This document shows, in pieces, positions 35,601-44,250 of a stretch of DNA of 64,000 nucleotides. The position numbers and the translations under genes are program-made. How positions within the stretch are numbered: position 1 is the first letter of the stretch; every line of letters begins with the position of its first letter. Below the pieces are notes generated by a model, which was not told the DNA's origin, made no database searches, and was given only the letters and a program-made list of their open reading frames with translations. This DNA comes from Chitinophaga niabensis. Lineage in GTDB: Bacteria > Bacteroidota > Bacteroidia > Chitinophagales > Chitinophagaceae. The stretch is from positions 62,001 through 126,000 of the forward strand of contig JAFIGY010000015.1 of the NCBI GenBank assembly GCA_017849435.1, read 5' to 3'.

Positions 35601-36921
35601 TGAGCTGCGTATCATGGACGTGAAGAACGACCGCCTCCTTATCACCAACAACGTGCCTTACGGTTCTACCCTGATAGTGAAAGACGGTCAGAAAGTAACG
35701 AAAGGCGACGTGATCTGCACATGGGATCCGTTCAACGCCGTGATCGTTTCCGAGATTGCCGGTAAAACACGCTTCGACAGCATTATTGAAGGTATCACCT
35801 ACCGTGAAGAAGCTGATGAGCAAACCGGTCACCGTGAGAAAGTGGTGATCGAAACCAAAGACAAGAACAAGATTCCTTCTCTTATCATCGATGGTAACAA
35901 GGAAAGCAAATCATACAACCTGCCGGTGGGCTCTCATATCGTGATCGAAGAAGGGGAGACCGTAAGAGCCGGCCAGGTGATCGTGAAGATCCCGCGCGTG
36001 ATCGGTAAACTGCGAGACATCACCGGTGGTCTGCCCCGTGTAACCGAGCTCTTCGAAGCCCGTAACCCAAGCAACCCTGCGATCGTTTCCGAGATTGACG
36101 GTGTTGTTGCCTTCGGTAACATCAAACGCGGTAACCGCGAGATCATCATCGAAAGCCGCGAAAGCCAGATCAAGAAGTACCTCGTTCCCCTCACCCGTCA
36201 CATCCTGGTACAGGACGGTGACTTCGTGAAGGCAGGTACCGCACTGTCTGACGGTTCCATCACCCCGGCAGATATCCTCTCCATCAAAGGTCCGTTCGCC
36301 GTTCAGGAATACCTGGTGAACGAGATTCAGGAGGTGTACCGCCTGCAGGGTGTGAAGATCAACGACAAGCACATCGAGGTGATCGTGCGTCAGATGATGC
36401 GCAAGGTAACCATCGAGGATCCGGGAGATACCCGCTTCCTGGAAGGCGATACCACAGACAAGTTCGAATTCTTTGAAGAGAACGATAATATTTTCGACAA
36501 GAAAGTAGTGACAGAAGCCGGTGAATCTGCCAGCCTCAAAGCCGGCCAGATCGTAACCCTGCGCCAGGTACGTGAGGAAAATTCCCTGCTGCGCCGTGCA
36601 GACAAAAAGCTCGTGGAATACCGCGACGCCAATCCTGCCACCTCCAGCCCGCTGCTGTTGGGTATCACCAAAGCATCACTGGGTACACACAGCTGGATCT
36701 CCGCCGCATCCTTCCAGGAAACCACCAAAGTACTGTCTTCTGCAGCCATCAACGGCAAAACAGACGACATGCTGGGCCTGAAAGAGAATGTGATCACGGG
36801 TCACCTGATCCCGGCAGGTACCGGTTTGAGAGAGTTCGAAAATATGATCGTAGGCTCCAAAGAGGAATACGACATCCTGGCATCTTCCAAAGAAGTATTC
36901 CAGTTCGACGAAGAGGAATAG
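32626..36921 (+). CDS. rpoC: RNA polymerase beta' subunit
   Basis: 1431 residues. The N-terminal zinc ribbon has Cys66, Cys68, Cys81 and Cys84; the active-site loop NADFDGD (472-478) holds the Mg-binding aspartates. A second cysteine group sits in [13 protein letters not shown], followed by the trigger-loop region with [21 protein letters not shown]. The C-terminus ends in an acidic FQFDEEE. It closes the rplK-rpoC series with a strong terminator. Confidence 0.98.
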   Translation: MAIKKENRPKSNFSSITISLASPDTILERSYGEVLKPETINYRTYKPERDGLFCERIFGPVKDYECYCGKYKRIRYKGIVCDRCGVEVTEKKVRRERMGHIRLVVPVVHIWYFKSLPNKIGYLLGMSSKKLETIVYYERYVIIQSGVKQEKGLNYGDLLTEEEYLDILDTLPKDNQMLPDEDPNKFIAKMGAEAVEMMLARIDLDGLSYQLRNQAATETSQQRKAEALKRLSVVEAFRDANGRVDNRPEWMVMQYIPVVPPELRPLVPLDGGRFASSDLNDLYRRVIIRNNRLKRLIEIKAPEVILRNEKRMLQEAVDSLFDNSRKSNAVKAEGGRALKSLSDVLKGKQGRFRQNLLGKRVDYSGRSVIVVGPELKLHECGLPKDMAAELFKPFIIRKLIERGIVKTVKSAKKLVDRKEAVVWDILENVLKGHPVLLNRAPTLHRLSIQAFQPKLVEGKAIQLHPLVCSAFNADFDGDQMAVHVPLSNAAILEAQLLMLSSHNILNPQNGTPITLPSQDMVLGLYYISKGKKSTATEIVKGEGKAFYSAEEVIIAHNEGRVDLHANIKVKADVRLESGELQRKLIETTVGRVIFNQYVPKEAGYVNALLTKKSLREIIGDIIKATDIPKTAKFLDDIKQLGFRTAFRGGLSFNINDLIIPEVKQHMIDGASGEVDEVWDNYNMGLITNNERYNQIIDIWSRVDTKVTETLIRELSNDKQGFNSVYMMLDSGARGSKQQIKQLAGLRGLMAKPRKSGSTGSEIIENPILSNFKDGLNVLEYFISTHGARKGLADTALKTADAGYLTRRLVDVAQDVVITEEDCGTLRGIATSALKDNEEVVEPLYDRILGRTSLHDVFEPLTEELLVAAGEQITEDIARRIDESTIDTVEIRSVLTCESRRGVCVKCYGKNLATGYTAQRGDAVGIIAAQSIGEPGTQLTLRTFHVGGVAGSASVESTLNAKFDGTVQFDGLRTTTFENNEGEKVQVVIGRTGELRIMDVKNDRLLITNNVPYGSTLIVKDGQKVTKGDVICTWDPFNAVIVSEIAGKTRFDSIIEGITYREEADEQTGHREKVVIETKDKNKIPSLIIDGNKESKSYNLPVGSHIVIEEGETVRAGQVIVKIPRVIGKLRDITGGLPRVTELFEARNPSNPAIVSEIDGVVAFGNIKRGNREIIIESRESQIKKYLVPLTRHILVQDGDFVKAGTALSDGSITPADILSIKGPFAVQEYLVNEIQEVYRLQGVKINDKHIEVIVRQMMRKVTIEDPGDTRFLEGDTTDKFEFFEENDNIFDKKVVTEAGESASLKAGQIVTLRQVREENSLLRRADKKLVEYRDANPATSSPLLLGITKASLGTHSWISAASFQETTKVLSSAAINGKTDDMLGLKENVITGHLIPAGTGLREFENMIVGSKEEYDILASSKEVFQFDEEE

Positions 36922-36945
36922 TTTATATCAAACCAGTAATGATAG

Positions 36946-36979
36946 AGAAAGGGGAACACTTCGGTGTTCCCCTTTTTTT
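36946..36979 (+). terminator. Terminator after rpoC
   Basis: GGGGAACAC-TTCG-GTGTTCCCC (36951-36972) with seven T after and AGAAA before; works for both rpoC and the convergent kinase gene. Confidence 0.95.
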
Positions 36980-38759
36980 ATGACGTAGTAACGGTGGTCT
37001 GCCGAAGATGTTTGCCCAGTATGGTGTACAGGGATTTGTACTGCACAGGCTTCAGGAGGTAATCGTCAGCCCCGGCCTGCAATATTTCATCTATCGCATC
37101 CCGGAGCGCGTCCCCGGAAACGATCACCACGGGAATGTGTTGCAGTGCAGGGTCTTTTTTCAATTCCAGTAAAGCTTCACGGCCATTCATTACAGGCATC
37201 TGCATGTCCAGCAGGATCAGGTCGGGTATTTGCTGTCGCGCTTTTTCCAGCGCCTGCCTGCCATTGTCCGCCATCACCAGCCGGCAGCCGGAACGGGAAA
37301 GGAAATTGGAGAACACCAGCTGGTTCATCATGTTGTCTTCCGCAACGAGGATGGTTTTACCATGAAAATCCGTCGTTCCCGGAGCAGCCTGCGGAACTTC
37401 CGCAGTAGTGCCTTCGAATGGGAAGCTGGCAGTGAAGGTAGTACCGCCGCTCGCGTTGTTGATGACGGTAAGCTGCCCCTGCAGTAATTCCGTCAACCGT
37501 TTTGCAATGGGAAGTCCCAGTCCGCTGCCATCGATCGTACCGCCCTGTTCGATGACGAAGGGGTTGAAGATATGTTCCATCCTGTCTTCCGTAATCCCCC
37601 GCCCCTGATCAGAAACAGCAATGAACCAATGTTCTTTCTCCCTGAACAGATGTATGGTAACGATCGTATCACTCTCTGTGAACTTGATCGCATTCATCAG
37701 CAGGTTATTCACCACCTGAGTCAGCTTTATTTTATCGCTTGTGATACGGTCTGCCATGGCTGGATTTACTTCCAGCCGGAGTTTCACGGATCGGAGGTCC
37801 GCTACGTATTGATAGATCTGGATGATATTGTCTATCCATTCCTTCACCATAATGGGGTCTTTGCGGAGGTCATCCATGGCGCCGGCTTCTATCCTGGATA
37901 ATTCGAGGATATTGTTGATGATCTGTGTGACGTTGTAGCTGGCCGAATGCAGATGTACGATCAGGGGCGCGAGATTTTTGTATTGCTCATGTTTGTCGAT
38001 CTCCATCATCAGCAATTGGCTGATCCCGAAGATGGCATGCAGCGGATTGCGGATCTCGTGGCTGGTTTCGCGGAGGAACACGGTTTTGGTGAGATTGGCT
38101 TTTTCCAGCGCGGCATTGGTCAGTTGCAGGTCCCGCCCCCGTCTTTCCAGCGCCAGTCCCGTATCCTGCAACTGTTGCAGCAGCCTGTCGTTCTGCAACA
38201 CATACAGCATGATGGTGAAGCTGATGATCAGGACGATCACGATCACGGTGCAGTAGTGAATGATCAGGCTGATGTGTGGGGGAAAGATGATCGGGGAGAT
38301 GAAGGCATAATGCTTGTTCAGCTCCATGACCACGAGGGAGAGGAGCGTAGCGGAAAAAGCGAAAGCGCGTGAGCGGTTGTTTTTTAACAGGAGGAAAGAA
38401 ATGCCGATGGTGAAAATAGCCAGCAGGCTCGCTTCTATGGCCATACCCAGCAAACAGCCGAAGTAGATGGCGGAAAGGATGAAAGTAACCTGCGCGAGCA
38501 GTGCAGCGATGTGATATCTGCGCACCTTGTTGAGCAGAATCACTCCCGCAAAGCAGGCGGATTCCACAAGAACGCCGGCTAATATCCCGCCTTCGCCGGA
38601 AATGATGAAATAGAATGTTCCAAAAAAGAAAGCCAGACTACCGATGAGGAGCGCCATATAATTGTTCCTGACAATACCGGCGTGAAGATCTTTATCGACG
38701 ACATTCTCCGTTCCCGAAAGAACGATGGAGAGAATCCTTTGCTTAAGCCGCATGGGCAA
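36978..38759 (-). CDS. Membrane-bound hybrid histidine kinase with receiver domain
   Basis: 593 residues. About six membrane helices fill residues 33-190, with no large periplasmic sensor, so the signal is likely sensed in or at the membrane. A short coiled coil (about 190-225) leads to HisKA with the phosphorylated His234 in ETSHEIRNPLHAI, then the ATPase domain (NNLLMNAIKF, DQGRGI, GSGLGLPIAK). A receiver domain (about 468-590) follows with acidic pocket AEDN and phosphoacceptor Asp518 in LLDMQMP. No DNA-binding output domain or response regulator is adjacent, so the partner is unknown. Confidence 0.9.
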   Translation of the reverse strand: MPMRLKQRILSIVLSGTENVVDKDLHAGIVRNNYMALLIGSLAFFFGTFYFIISGEGGILAGVLVESACFAGVILLNKVRRYHIAALLAQVTFILSAIYFGCLLGMAIEASLLAIFTIGISFLLLKNNRSRAFAFSATLLSLVVMELNKHYAFISPIIFPPHISLIIHYCTVIVIVLIISFTIMLYVLQNDRLLQQLQDTGLALERRGRDLQLTNAALEKANLTKTVFLRETSHEIRNPLHAIFGISQLLMMEIDKHEQYKNLAPLIVHLHSASYNVTQIINNILELSRIEAGAMDDLRKDPIMVKEWIDNIIQIYQYVADLRSVKLRLEVNPAMADRITSDKIKLTQVVNNLLMNAIKFTESDTIVTIHLFREKEHWFIAVSDQGRGITEDRMEHIFNPFVIEQGGTIDGSGLGLPIAKRLTELLQGQLTVINNASGGTTFTASFPFEGTTAEVPQAAPGTTDFHGKTILVAEDNMMNQLVFSNFLSRSGCRLVMADNGRQALEKARQQIPDLILLDMQMPVMNGREALLELKKDPALQHIPVVIVSGDALRDAIDEILQAGADDYLLKPVQYKSLYTILGKHLRQTTVTTS

Positions 38760-38878
38760 TGGTTTTATAGGGTTTCGGTGTATAGAAACAGAAAGGGTTA
38801 TCTTATCGTAAATTAATCAAAACCCCGCACGAATGCAAAACTTTCCGGCTATCTTGATCCGGATTCTTTCGTAAGAAA

Positions 38879-38937
38879 TTATAAGTAAAATGTAAGAATA
38901 TAAAAGTATCTTGTAAGCTTATAAAAGTACTTGTCAG
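38879..38937 (+). repeat. Three imperfect tandem repeats upstream of the GDPD gene
   Basis: TATAA(AA)GTA-nnTTGTAAG-like units start at 38880, 38899 and 38920, i.e. 19-21 bases apart, about two helical turns. They end 15 bases before the start codon and look like stacked protein-binding sites. Confidence 0.55.
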
Positions 38938-38952
38938 AAAAAATACATTACC

Positions 38953-40002
38953 ATGCGTCCGCGTTCCTACCGATCTACAAAAGTTATGTTTATGATTCCT
39001 GTACTGATGGCTGCTGTAACGGCCTTCGGCCAATCTTCCCCCGGCCTGCAGCTCAACAATTATACGATTCCCGTGGGGAAAGCCGGTGCTGTAGTGGGAC
39101 AATTTCATGATCAGCAAGGTATTGCGAAAGCGGTGAAGCTGGTGGAAGATACCTCCGGCCTGTTTGACATCAGCAGGAAAGGGGAGATGAAACTGAAAAA
39201 GAAAACCAGCCTTGCCAATAATGGTGCCGCTTTCAAATTTGCTGTAACCGTTGAAAGCAATGGTACCCGGGAACATTTCATCCTCGTAAAGGATAATTTC
39301 ATCCGTAATAAAGTGGTGGCGCACCGGGGCGCCTGGAAGAACAATGCCGGCAGCCAGAATTCACTGACTTCCCTGAGAGATGCCATCCGCATTGGTTGCG
39401 AGGGATCGGAGTTCGATGTGTGGCTGTCCAGCGACGGGGTACCGATGATCTCCCATGATCCGCATATCGGTGGTAAGAAGCTGGAAGAAACCCCTGCTGC
39501 CGAACTCGGCGCTATCGACCTGAAGAACGGAGACAAAGTGCCTTCGCTCGAAGCGTATATCGGGGAGATCATGAAACAGAACAACACCCGCCTCGTACTG
39601 GAGATTAAGCCCTCCGGTGTAAGCAAAGAAAGAGGGCAGCAGCTTGCGCAAACCTGTATGGATATCATCCGCAGACACAATGCCCAGGCCTGGATGTATT
39701 ACATCAGCTTCGATTACGACATCTGCAAAAAGATCGCAGCGCTGGACCCCTTTGCAAAGGTTGCCTACCTCAACGGCGATAAAACACCCGCAGAACTGAA
39801 AGCCGACAAGATCTGGGGCTTCGATTATAACTGGAAGATCATCGACGATAATATGAACATCTTCAAAGACGCCCGCAAGAACGACGTCACTGTGAATATC
39901 TGGACCGTGAACAAACCCGAGCAGATGGACACTTACCTGAAAGCCGGTACGGACTACCTGACCACCGATGAACCCGAAATGCTGTTGCAAAAAGTAAAAT
40001 AA
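38953..40002 (+). CDS. Exported glycerophosphodiester phosphodiesterase
   Basis: 349 residues. A signal peptide (about 1-26, ending TAFGQ) and an extra N-terminal beta domain (about 30-115) precede the GDPD TIM-barrel. Active-site residues are visible: His124-Arg125 in VVAHRGAW, Glu153 and Asp155 in EFDVWLS, and His168 in MISHDPHIGG. The usual PENT after the HRG motif is SQNS here. It hydrolyses glycerophosphodiesters to glycerol-3-phosphate and an alcohol in the periplasm, and could feed the glycerol pathway. A strong terminator follows. Confidence 0.88.
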   Translation: MRPRSYRSTKVMFMIPVLMAAVTAFGQSSPGLQLNNYTIPVGKAGAVVGQFHDQQGIAKAVKLVEDTSGLFDISRKGEMKLKKKTSLANNGAAFKFAVTVESNGTREHFILVKDNFIRNKVVAHRGAWKNNAGSQNSLTSLRDAIRIGCEGSEFDVWLSSDGVPMISHDPHIGGKKLEETPAAELGAIDLKNGDKVPSLEAYIGEIMKQNNTRLVLEIKPSGVSKERGQQLAQTCMDIIRRHNAQAWMYYISFDYDICKKIAALDPFAKVAYLNGDKTPAELKADKIWGFDYNWKIIDDNMNIFKDARKNDVTVNIWTVNKPEQMDTYLKAGTDYLTTDEPEMLLQKVK

Positions 40003-40004
40003 CG

Positions 40005-40038
40005 AACGAAAGGGAGGGCAACCCTCCCTTTCGTTTTT
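40005..40038 (+). terminator. Terminator after the GDPD gene
   Basis: AACGAAAGGGAGGG, loop CAA, CCCTCCCTTTCGTT then more T. Confidence 0.95.
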
Positions 40039-40081
40039 CTGGTGAAGACCCGGTACTGGAAAGGATCGTGCATAACAGAAT

Positions 40082-40116
40082 GTTAAAATGTACACGATCA
40101 TTTTAACGTTTTTTTA
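40082..40116 (+). terminator. Second, AT-rich terminator-like hairpin
   Basis: GTTAAAATG (40082-40090) and CATTTTAAC (40099-40107) are exact complements, followed by G and eight T. It backs up the preceding terminator or ends a separate small transcript. Confidence 0.6.
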
Positions 40117-40130
40117 TTCCCCAAAAACCT

Positions 40131-40138
40131 TATTTTAG
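40131..40138 (+). promoter_or_regulatory. Possible -7 box of the OmpH-like gene
   Basis: TATTTTAG differs from TAnnTTTG by one base; 55 bases upstream of the start codon. No clear -33 TTTG. Confidence 0.35.
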
Positions 40139-40192
40139 CCCCGCAAGCATTTTCTTTACTTAAACTAAAAGGGTTAAAATCTACCGAACAAC

Positions 40193-40807
40193 ATGCACAC
40201 TCGTCAACTTTTTGTGAAAAATGGACTCTTTCTGGCGGCGATAGCCGGTGTATTCGCAGCGTGCCAGCAACAGGGGAACAAACCTGCCGCAGGCACATCC
40301 ACTACCACTTCCACCGAACAAACCGCTGCTTCCGGCAACGCTCAAAAGCTGGCATATGTAGATATTGACTCGCTTGAAGCGCATTACGATTATTTCAAAG
40401 AGAGGAAAGCGGAAATGGATAAAAAGCGGGAAGCCGCCCAGAATGATATCAGTGGCCGGGAAAGGCAATTGCAGAATGAGTATGTGGCCCTGCAGCAGAA
40501 AGCGCATACCATGACGCAGGCGGAAGGCCAGGCCGCGGAAGCCAGCCTCCAGAAAAAGGCGCAACAACATGAGCAGAACCGCCAAAGCCTGTTTGCGCAG
40601 ATACAAACCCAGGAAGCACAATTCCAGGAAGATCTTCAAAAACGCGTGGATGAATGCATCAGGAAGATCAATGCGGACAAACACTATTCTTTCATCTTCT
40701 CCTACCGTAGCGGCGCCAGCAACATCCTTTATAAAGATGAAGCATACGATATCACGTCTCAGGTGATCAAGGAACTGAACGCCGAAGCCGCAAAAACTAA
40801 AAAATAA
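40193..40807 (+). CDS. OmpH/Skp-family lipoprotein
   Basis: 204 residues. A lipoprotein signal ends at FAAC with Cys24, followed by a Thr/Ser-rich linker to about residue 50. The rest is the OmpH pattern: LAYVDIDSLEAHYDYFKERKAEM, a long charged coiled coil (about 70-160), then the returning strand HYSFIFSYRSGASNILYKDEAYDIT. Skp/OmpH chaperones hold outer-membrane proteins in the periplasm; this one is tethered to a membrane by lipid. It stands alone between terminators. Confidence 0.85.
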   Translation: MHTRQLFVKNGLFLAAIAGVFAACQQQGNKPAAGTSTTTSTEQTAASGNAQKLAYVDIDSLEAHYDYFKERKAEMDKKREAAQNDISGRERQLQNEYVALQQKAHTMTQAEGQAAEASLQKKAQQHEQNRQSLFAQIQTQEAQFQEDLQKRVDECIRKINADKHYSFIFSYRSGASNILYKDEAYDITSQVIKELNAEAAKTKK

Positions 40808-40844
40808 GGTACAGGGTGAACTAATTCCGAAATATATTAAATTT

Positions 40845-40875
40845 AATCCCGGTCTGTTGGACCGGGATTTTTTTA
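40845..40875 (+). terminator. Terminator after the OmpH-like gene
   Basis: AATCCCGGTC, loop TGTTG, GACCGGGATT and a T-run. Confidence 0.95.
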
Positions 40876-40899
40876 TCACCATCATTTATCAACCTCTGC

Positions 40900-42324
40900 A
40901 TGTCAATCAACCAGGAAAAAACTTTTAAACCCAGCCTCAGTCTGCTGGATGCTACGATGATCGTTGCCGGCTCCATGATCGGATCCGGTATTTTTATTGT
41001 TTCTGCTGAAGTATCACAGGTATTGGGCTCCGCCGGATGGATGATGGCGATGTGGGTGCTCGCAGGTGTGGTGACGCTGATCGCCGCCCTGAGCTATGGC
41101 GAATTGTCCGGGATGTACCCTAAGGCCGGAGGGCAGTACGTATACCTGCGGGAAGCCTACAATCCTTTCGTGGCCTTCCTCTTCGGGTGGACGCAGTTTG
41201 GCGTGATCCAGACGGGAACCATTGCCGCTGTTGCCATGGCCTTTGCGAAATACATCGGGTATTTTAAACCGGAACTGAGCGAGAACAGCTTTGTGTTCGA
41301 AGCAGGGTCCTTCCATATTTCCGTGGCCCAGCTGGTGGCGATCGCTTCCATCATCCTGCTTACTTTCATCAATACGAGGGGAGTGAAGAACGGCAAGATC
41401 ATTCAAACCGTTTTCACTTTCACCAAACTCTTTTCCCTCTTCGGCCTGATCGTTTTCGGTCTGCTTTTGGGCGCAAAACAGGAGATCTGGGATGCTAACT
41501 GGCAGAATGCCTGGCAGGCCATGCGGATAGGGGATGGCGGCGGTACGGCGCTGACCGTACCGGTGGCGTTAAGCGGCATGGCCCTTTTTGGTGCCATGGC
41601 CATTTCTATGAAAGGTACGCTCTTCTCCAGCGATGCCTGGAACAACGTGACCTTCATTGCCGGTGAAATCCGTAACCCGCAGAAGAACATCGGGCGGGCT
41701 TTGTTCCTCGGCACATTCATCGTTACTATTATTTACGTGGCCGCCAACCTCATGTACCTGGCCGTGATCCCTTTCCACGACATTGCCTTCGCTAAAGACG
41801 GCAGAGTAGGGATGGCCGCGGCTGAACGCATCTTCGGCACGGGCGTAGGCGCGATGGCCATTGCGGTGATGATCATCATCTCCACTTTCGGATGTAATAA
41901 CGGTCTTATCCTGTCCGGCGCGCGTATTTATTTTACGATGGCGCAGGATGGCCTCTTCTTCAAAAAAGCAGGCGAACTGAACCGCTACAACGTGCCCTCT
42001 TACAGCCTTTGGGTGCAATGCATCTGGGCTTCCCTGCTTTGCCTTACCGGCAAGTACGGAGACCTTCTGGCGATGGTGATCTTCGGCGTGCTGATCTTCT
42101 ACATCCTCACAATCGCGGGTATTTTCATCCTGCGTAAAAAACAACCGGATATCCCGAGAAGTTATAAGGCATTCGGTTATCCCGTGTTGCCTGCGATCTA
42201 TATGCTGGTGGCATTTGCACTGGCTGTGCTGTTGCTGATCTATGAATATAAATATGCAGTACCGGGACTGGGGATCATCCTGTTAGGCATACCACTGTAT
42301 TATCTCGCGATGCGGAAGAAATAA
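40900..42324 (+). CDS. APC-superfamily amino acid permease
   Basis: 474 residues with 12 hydrophobic segments. Helix 1 has the unwound glycine motif GSMIGSGIF that binds the amino-acid backbone; SYGELSGMYPKAGGQYVYLREAY is the conserved helix 2-3 region, and DAWNNVTFIAGEIRNPQKNI fits the LAT-type branch of the superfamily. Substrate not predictable. It lies 24 bases after a terminator, so it must have its own promoter within or overlapping that hairpin region, which I cannot define. Confidence 0.88.
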   Translation: MSINQEKTFKPSLSLLDATMIVAGSMIGSGIFIVSAEVSQVLGSAGWMMAMWVLAGVVTLIAALSYGELSGMYPKAGGQYVYLREAYNPFVAFLFGWTQFGVIQTGTIAAVAMAFAKYIGYFKPELSENSFVFEAGSFHISVAQLVAIASIILLTFINTRGVKNGKIIQTVFTFTKLFSLFGLIVFGLLLGAKQEIWDANWQNAWQAMRIGDGGGTALTVPVALSGMALFGAMAISMKGTLFSSDAWNNVTFIAGEIRNPQKNIGRALFLGTFIVTIIYVAANLMYLAVIPFHDIAFAKDGRVGMAAAERIFGTGVGAMAIAVMIIISTFGCNNGLILSGARIYFTMAQDGLFFKKAGELNRYNVPSYSLWVQCIWASLLCLTGKYGDLLAMVIFGVLIFYILTIAGIFILRKKQPDIPRSYKAFGYPVLPAIYMLVAFALAVLLLIYEYKYAVPGLGIILLGIPLYYLAMRKK

Positions 42325-42332
42325 ACATAACG

Positions 42333-42363
42333 GATCCCGGCAGTAAGACCGGGATCTTTTTTT
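42333..42363 (+). terminator. Terminator after the permease gene
   Basis: GATCCCGG (42333-42340) pairs with CCGGGATC (42349-42356), followed by eight or more T. Confidence 0.95.
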
Positions 42364-42462
42364 ATTAACAATAACCTAAAGCGCAGGGGCAGCCTGCCTA
42401 TTTGATAGTTCCCTATTTTTGGGTATTTTGACAACATCCAGTCTTTCCACGACTTAGATCAC

Positions 42463-43029
42463 ATGAGCGGAATGCGTAAAATAGAAGAAACCGAATGGGT
42501 ACGCCGGTTCAGGGAAGGAGACGTCCAGGCATTCGAATGGCTGTACAGGCAGTACGCCAGGGATATGATGGATACCGCTGCCGGCAAACTGATATCCCTG
42601 GAAGAAGCGAGGGATATTATCCATGACCTGTTGGTGGAGCTGTGGGCCCGTCGCGCGCAGTTGCAGGTAGAGCAATCACTGCGGGCTTATCTGCTGAAAG
42701 CGGTGCGCTTTCGCGTGATCGATCATTTGCGCCGGAATATGTTGCATGATAACTATTTGTCGGCAGTACATACATCGGATAATGATGTAGATGACAGTAC
42801 AGGAAATGCGATCGTGTATAAAGATCTGGATAATGCGGTGTCAGCCGAGCTGGACCGTTTACCGCCCAGGGCCAGGGAGATCTACCGCCTGAGCCGGCAG
42901 CAGCATATGAGCGTGAACGAAATTGCCAGTACCCTGAATATTTCTTCCCAAACCGTCAAGAATCAACTCACGATGGCGTTGAAGCAGTTACGTTTTTCGG
43001 TTAAAAAGATGTTCTTCTTCTTTTTTTGA
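42463..43029 (+). CDS. ECF RNA polymerase sigma factor (SusC/D-locus type)
   Basis: 188 residues. Region 2: FREGDVQAFEWLYRQYARDM through LLKAVRFRVIDHLRR; region 4: LPPRAREIYRLSRQQHMSVNEIASTL with the helix-turn-helix ending VKNQLTMALKQLR. The C-terminus is KKMFFFFF, an unusual run of Phe that may touch the membrane. It is the first gene of a sigma / anti-sigma / SusC / SusD series and should be held inactive by the FecR protein encoded next until the SusC receptor is occupied. Confidence 0.92.
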   Translation: MSGMRKIEETEWVRRFREGDVQAFEWLYRQYARDMMDTAAGKLISLEEARDIIHDLLVELWARRAQLQVEQSLRAYLLKAVRFRVIDHLRRNMLHDNYLSAVHTSDNDVDDSTGNAIVYKDLDNAVSAELDRLPPRAREIYRLSRQQHMSVNEIASTLNISSQTVKNQLTMALKQLRFSVKKMFFFFF

Positions 43030-43096
43030 AAATATTTTATCCCTGTATAGTACCATCCCATTTTTTCATTCGACAATATAGATGTAAAGTCCACCG

Positions 43097-44062
43097 ATGG
43101 ATCAAGAGCAAATTAGCAGACTGCTGGATAAATACCTGGCCGGGGCCTGTACTCCTGAAGAGGAACAAGCCGTGCATGAGTGGCTGAAAAGCAGGCATTA
43201 TGATCAGAGCCAATGGCAGCGGATGTCAGGGCAGGCGCAACAGGAATTCCTGGATGCCTTGTACCGGGACGTGCGCCAGTCCATCAATGTGAAAAAGCCG
43301 GCGCCGGATCGCCGCTCCATTCGCATGACCCTCCGGATCGCCGCAGTGGGCCTTGTGTTATTGGGTGCTGCATTGCTCTACCTGGTCACCAGCCGGAATG
43401 ATAAGGCAGAGGAACTGACGATAGCCACCACCACAGGAACAAAGAAAGCAACGCTGCCGGATGGTTCCGTGGTGATCCTGAACGCATCCAGCCAGCTGCG
43501 TTATAAGCAAAGCTGGAAAGCGCGGGAGGTGGAATTATCCGGGGAAGCCTATTTTGACGTACAACCGAACAGCGACCGGCCTTTTGTGATCCGGAGCGGT
43601 GCGGTGCGTACACGGGTGTTAGGTACCAGTTTCAACATACAGGCCTATCCGGCAGAAAGACGTATAGCCGTTTCTGTTATATCCGGGAAAGTAGCGCTCA
43701 CCGGTGAGAAGTCCGAAGAGAAAATATTGCTGGAGAAAGGGCAGGCGGGGATATATGACCGGGAAGATCACCGGATCACGCAGGTACGGACGGAAGGGGA
43801 TTCCCCTGCTGCGTGGACGGAAGGAAAGCTGAACTTTTTTCACATGACCCTGGAAGAAGTGGCGGCAGTGCTGGAACGTACGTATAATATCAGGATCAGC
43901 ATAAAGAACGACCGTACCAGGAAATGCGAGATCACGGGTCGATTCCATATCAACCAATCGCCCGCTGAAATACTGGAGGTCATCTGTAAAACGATTGATG
44001 CCACGTATAAGATTGAGGGAGAAAACATAACGATCGATCAGCCGGCTGGCTGCGGTCGATAA
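43097..44062 (+). CDS. FecR-family anti-sigma factor
   Basis: 321 residues. An N-terminal cytoplasmic sigma-binding part (LLDKYLAGACTPEEEQAVHEWL), one membrane helix (about 79-98), the FecR domain (GTKKATLPDGSVVILNASSQLRY and LSGEAYFDVQPN) and a C-terminal DUF4974 domain (LNFFHMTLEEVAAVLERTYNI) that contacts the STN domain of the receptor. Transmits the receptor signal to the ECF sigma encoded upstream. Confidence 0.93.
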   Translation: MDQEQISRLLDKYLAGACTPEEEQAVHEWLKSRHYDQSQWQRMSGQAQQEFLDALYRDVRQSINVKKPAPDRRSIRMTLRIAAVGLVLLGAALLYLVTSRNDKAEELTIATTTGTKKATLPDGSVVILNASSQLRYKQSWKAREVELSGEAYFDVQPNSDRPFVIRSGAVRTRVLGTSFNIQAYPAERRIAVSVISGKVALTGEKSEEKILLEKGQAGIYDREDHRITQVRTEGDSPAAWTEGKLNFFHMTLEEVAAVLERTYNIRISIKNDRTRKCEITGRFHINQSPAEILEVICKTIDATYKIEGENITIDQPAGCGR

Positions 44063-44148
44063 TAATCAGATCATATAAACAACGCAGTATCCCGTTTTGC
44101 GATGGGAGCGAACAGACAGTTACCTGCCTGAATGAGCGTTCTGTTTCC

Positions 44149-44194
44149 AAAAATAAAAAGCCCCCTGTGCGAGCGCCAACCTGCACATGGGGGC
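44149..44194 (-). terminator. Minus-strand terminator in the susC leader
   Basis: GCCCCCTGTGC (44160-44170) pairs with GCACATGGGGGC (44183-44194). The run AAATAAAAAG lies on its left, so only a minus-strand transcript meets a T-run (CTTTTTATTTTTGG). On the + strand no T follows. Confidence 0.65.
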
Positions 44195-44219
44195 CATGTT
44201 TAATGTTCCTAAAAACGAT

Positions 44220-44250
44220 CAAATGTATGGATTTTTACCGGTTATCTAAA
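44220..44250 (-). promoter_or_regulatory. Predicted antisense promoter in the susC start region
   Basis: On the minus strand TTTA (44250-44247), 19-base spacer, TACATTTG (44227-44220, exact). It would start an RNA near 44215 that reaches the terminator at 44149, about 60 bases. Confidence 0.4.

Noticed and set aside
44160-44194. The susC leader hairpin as an ordinary plus-strand terminator
   Set aside because: No T-run follows on the plus strand, and it would cut susC off from its sigma/anti-sigma genes; orientation fits the minus strand.
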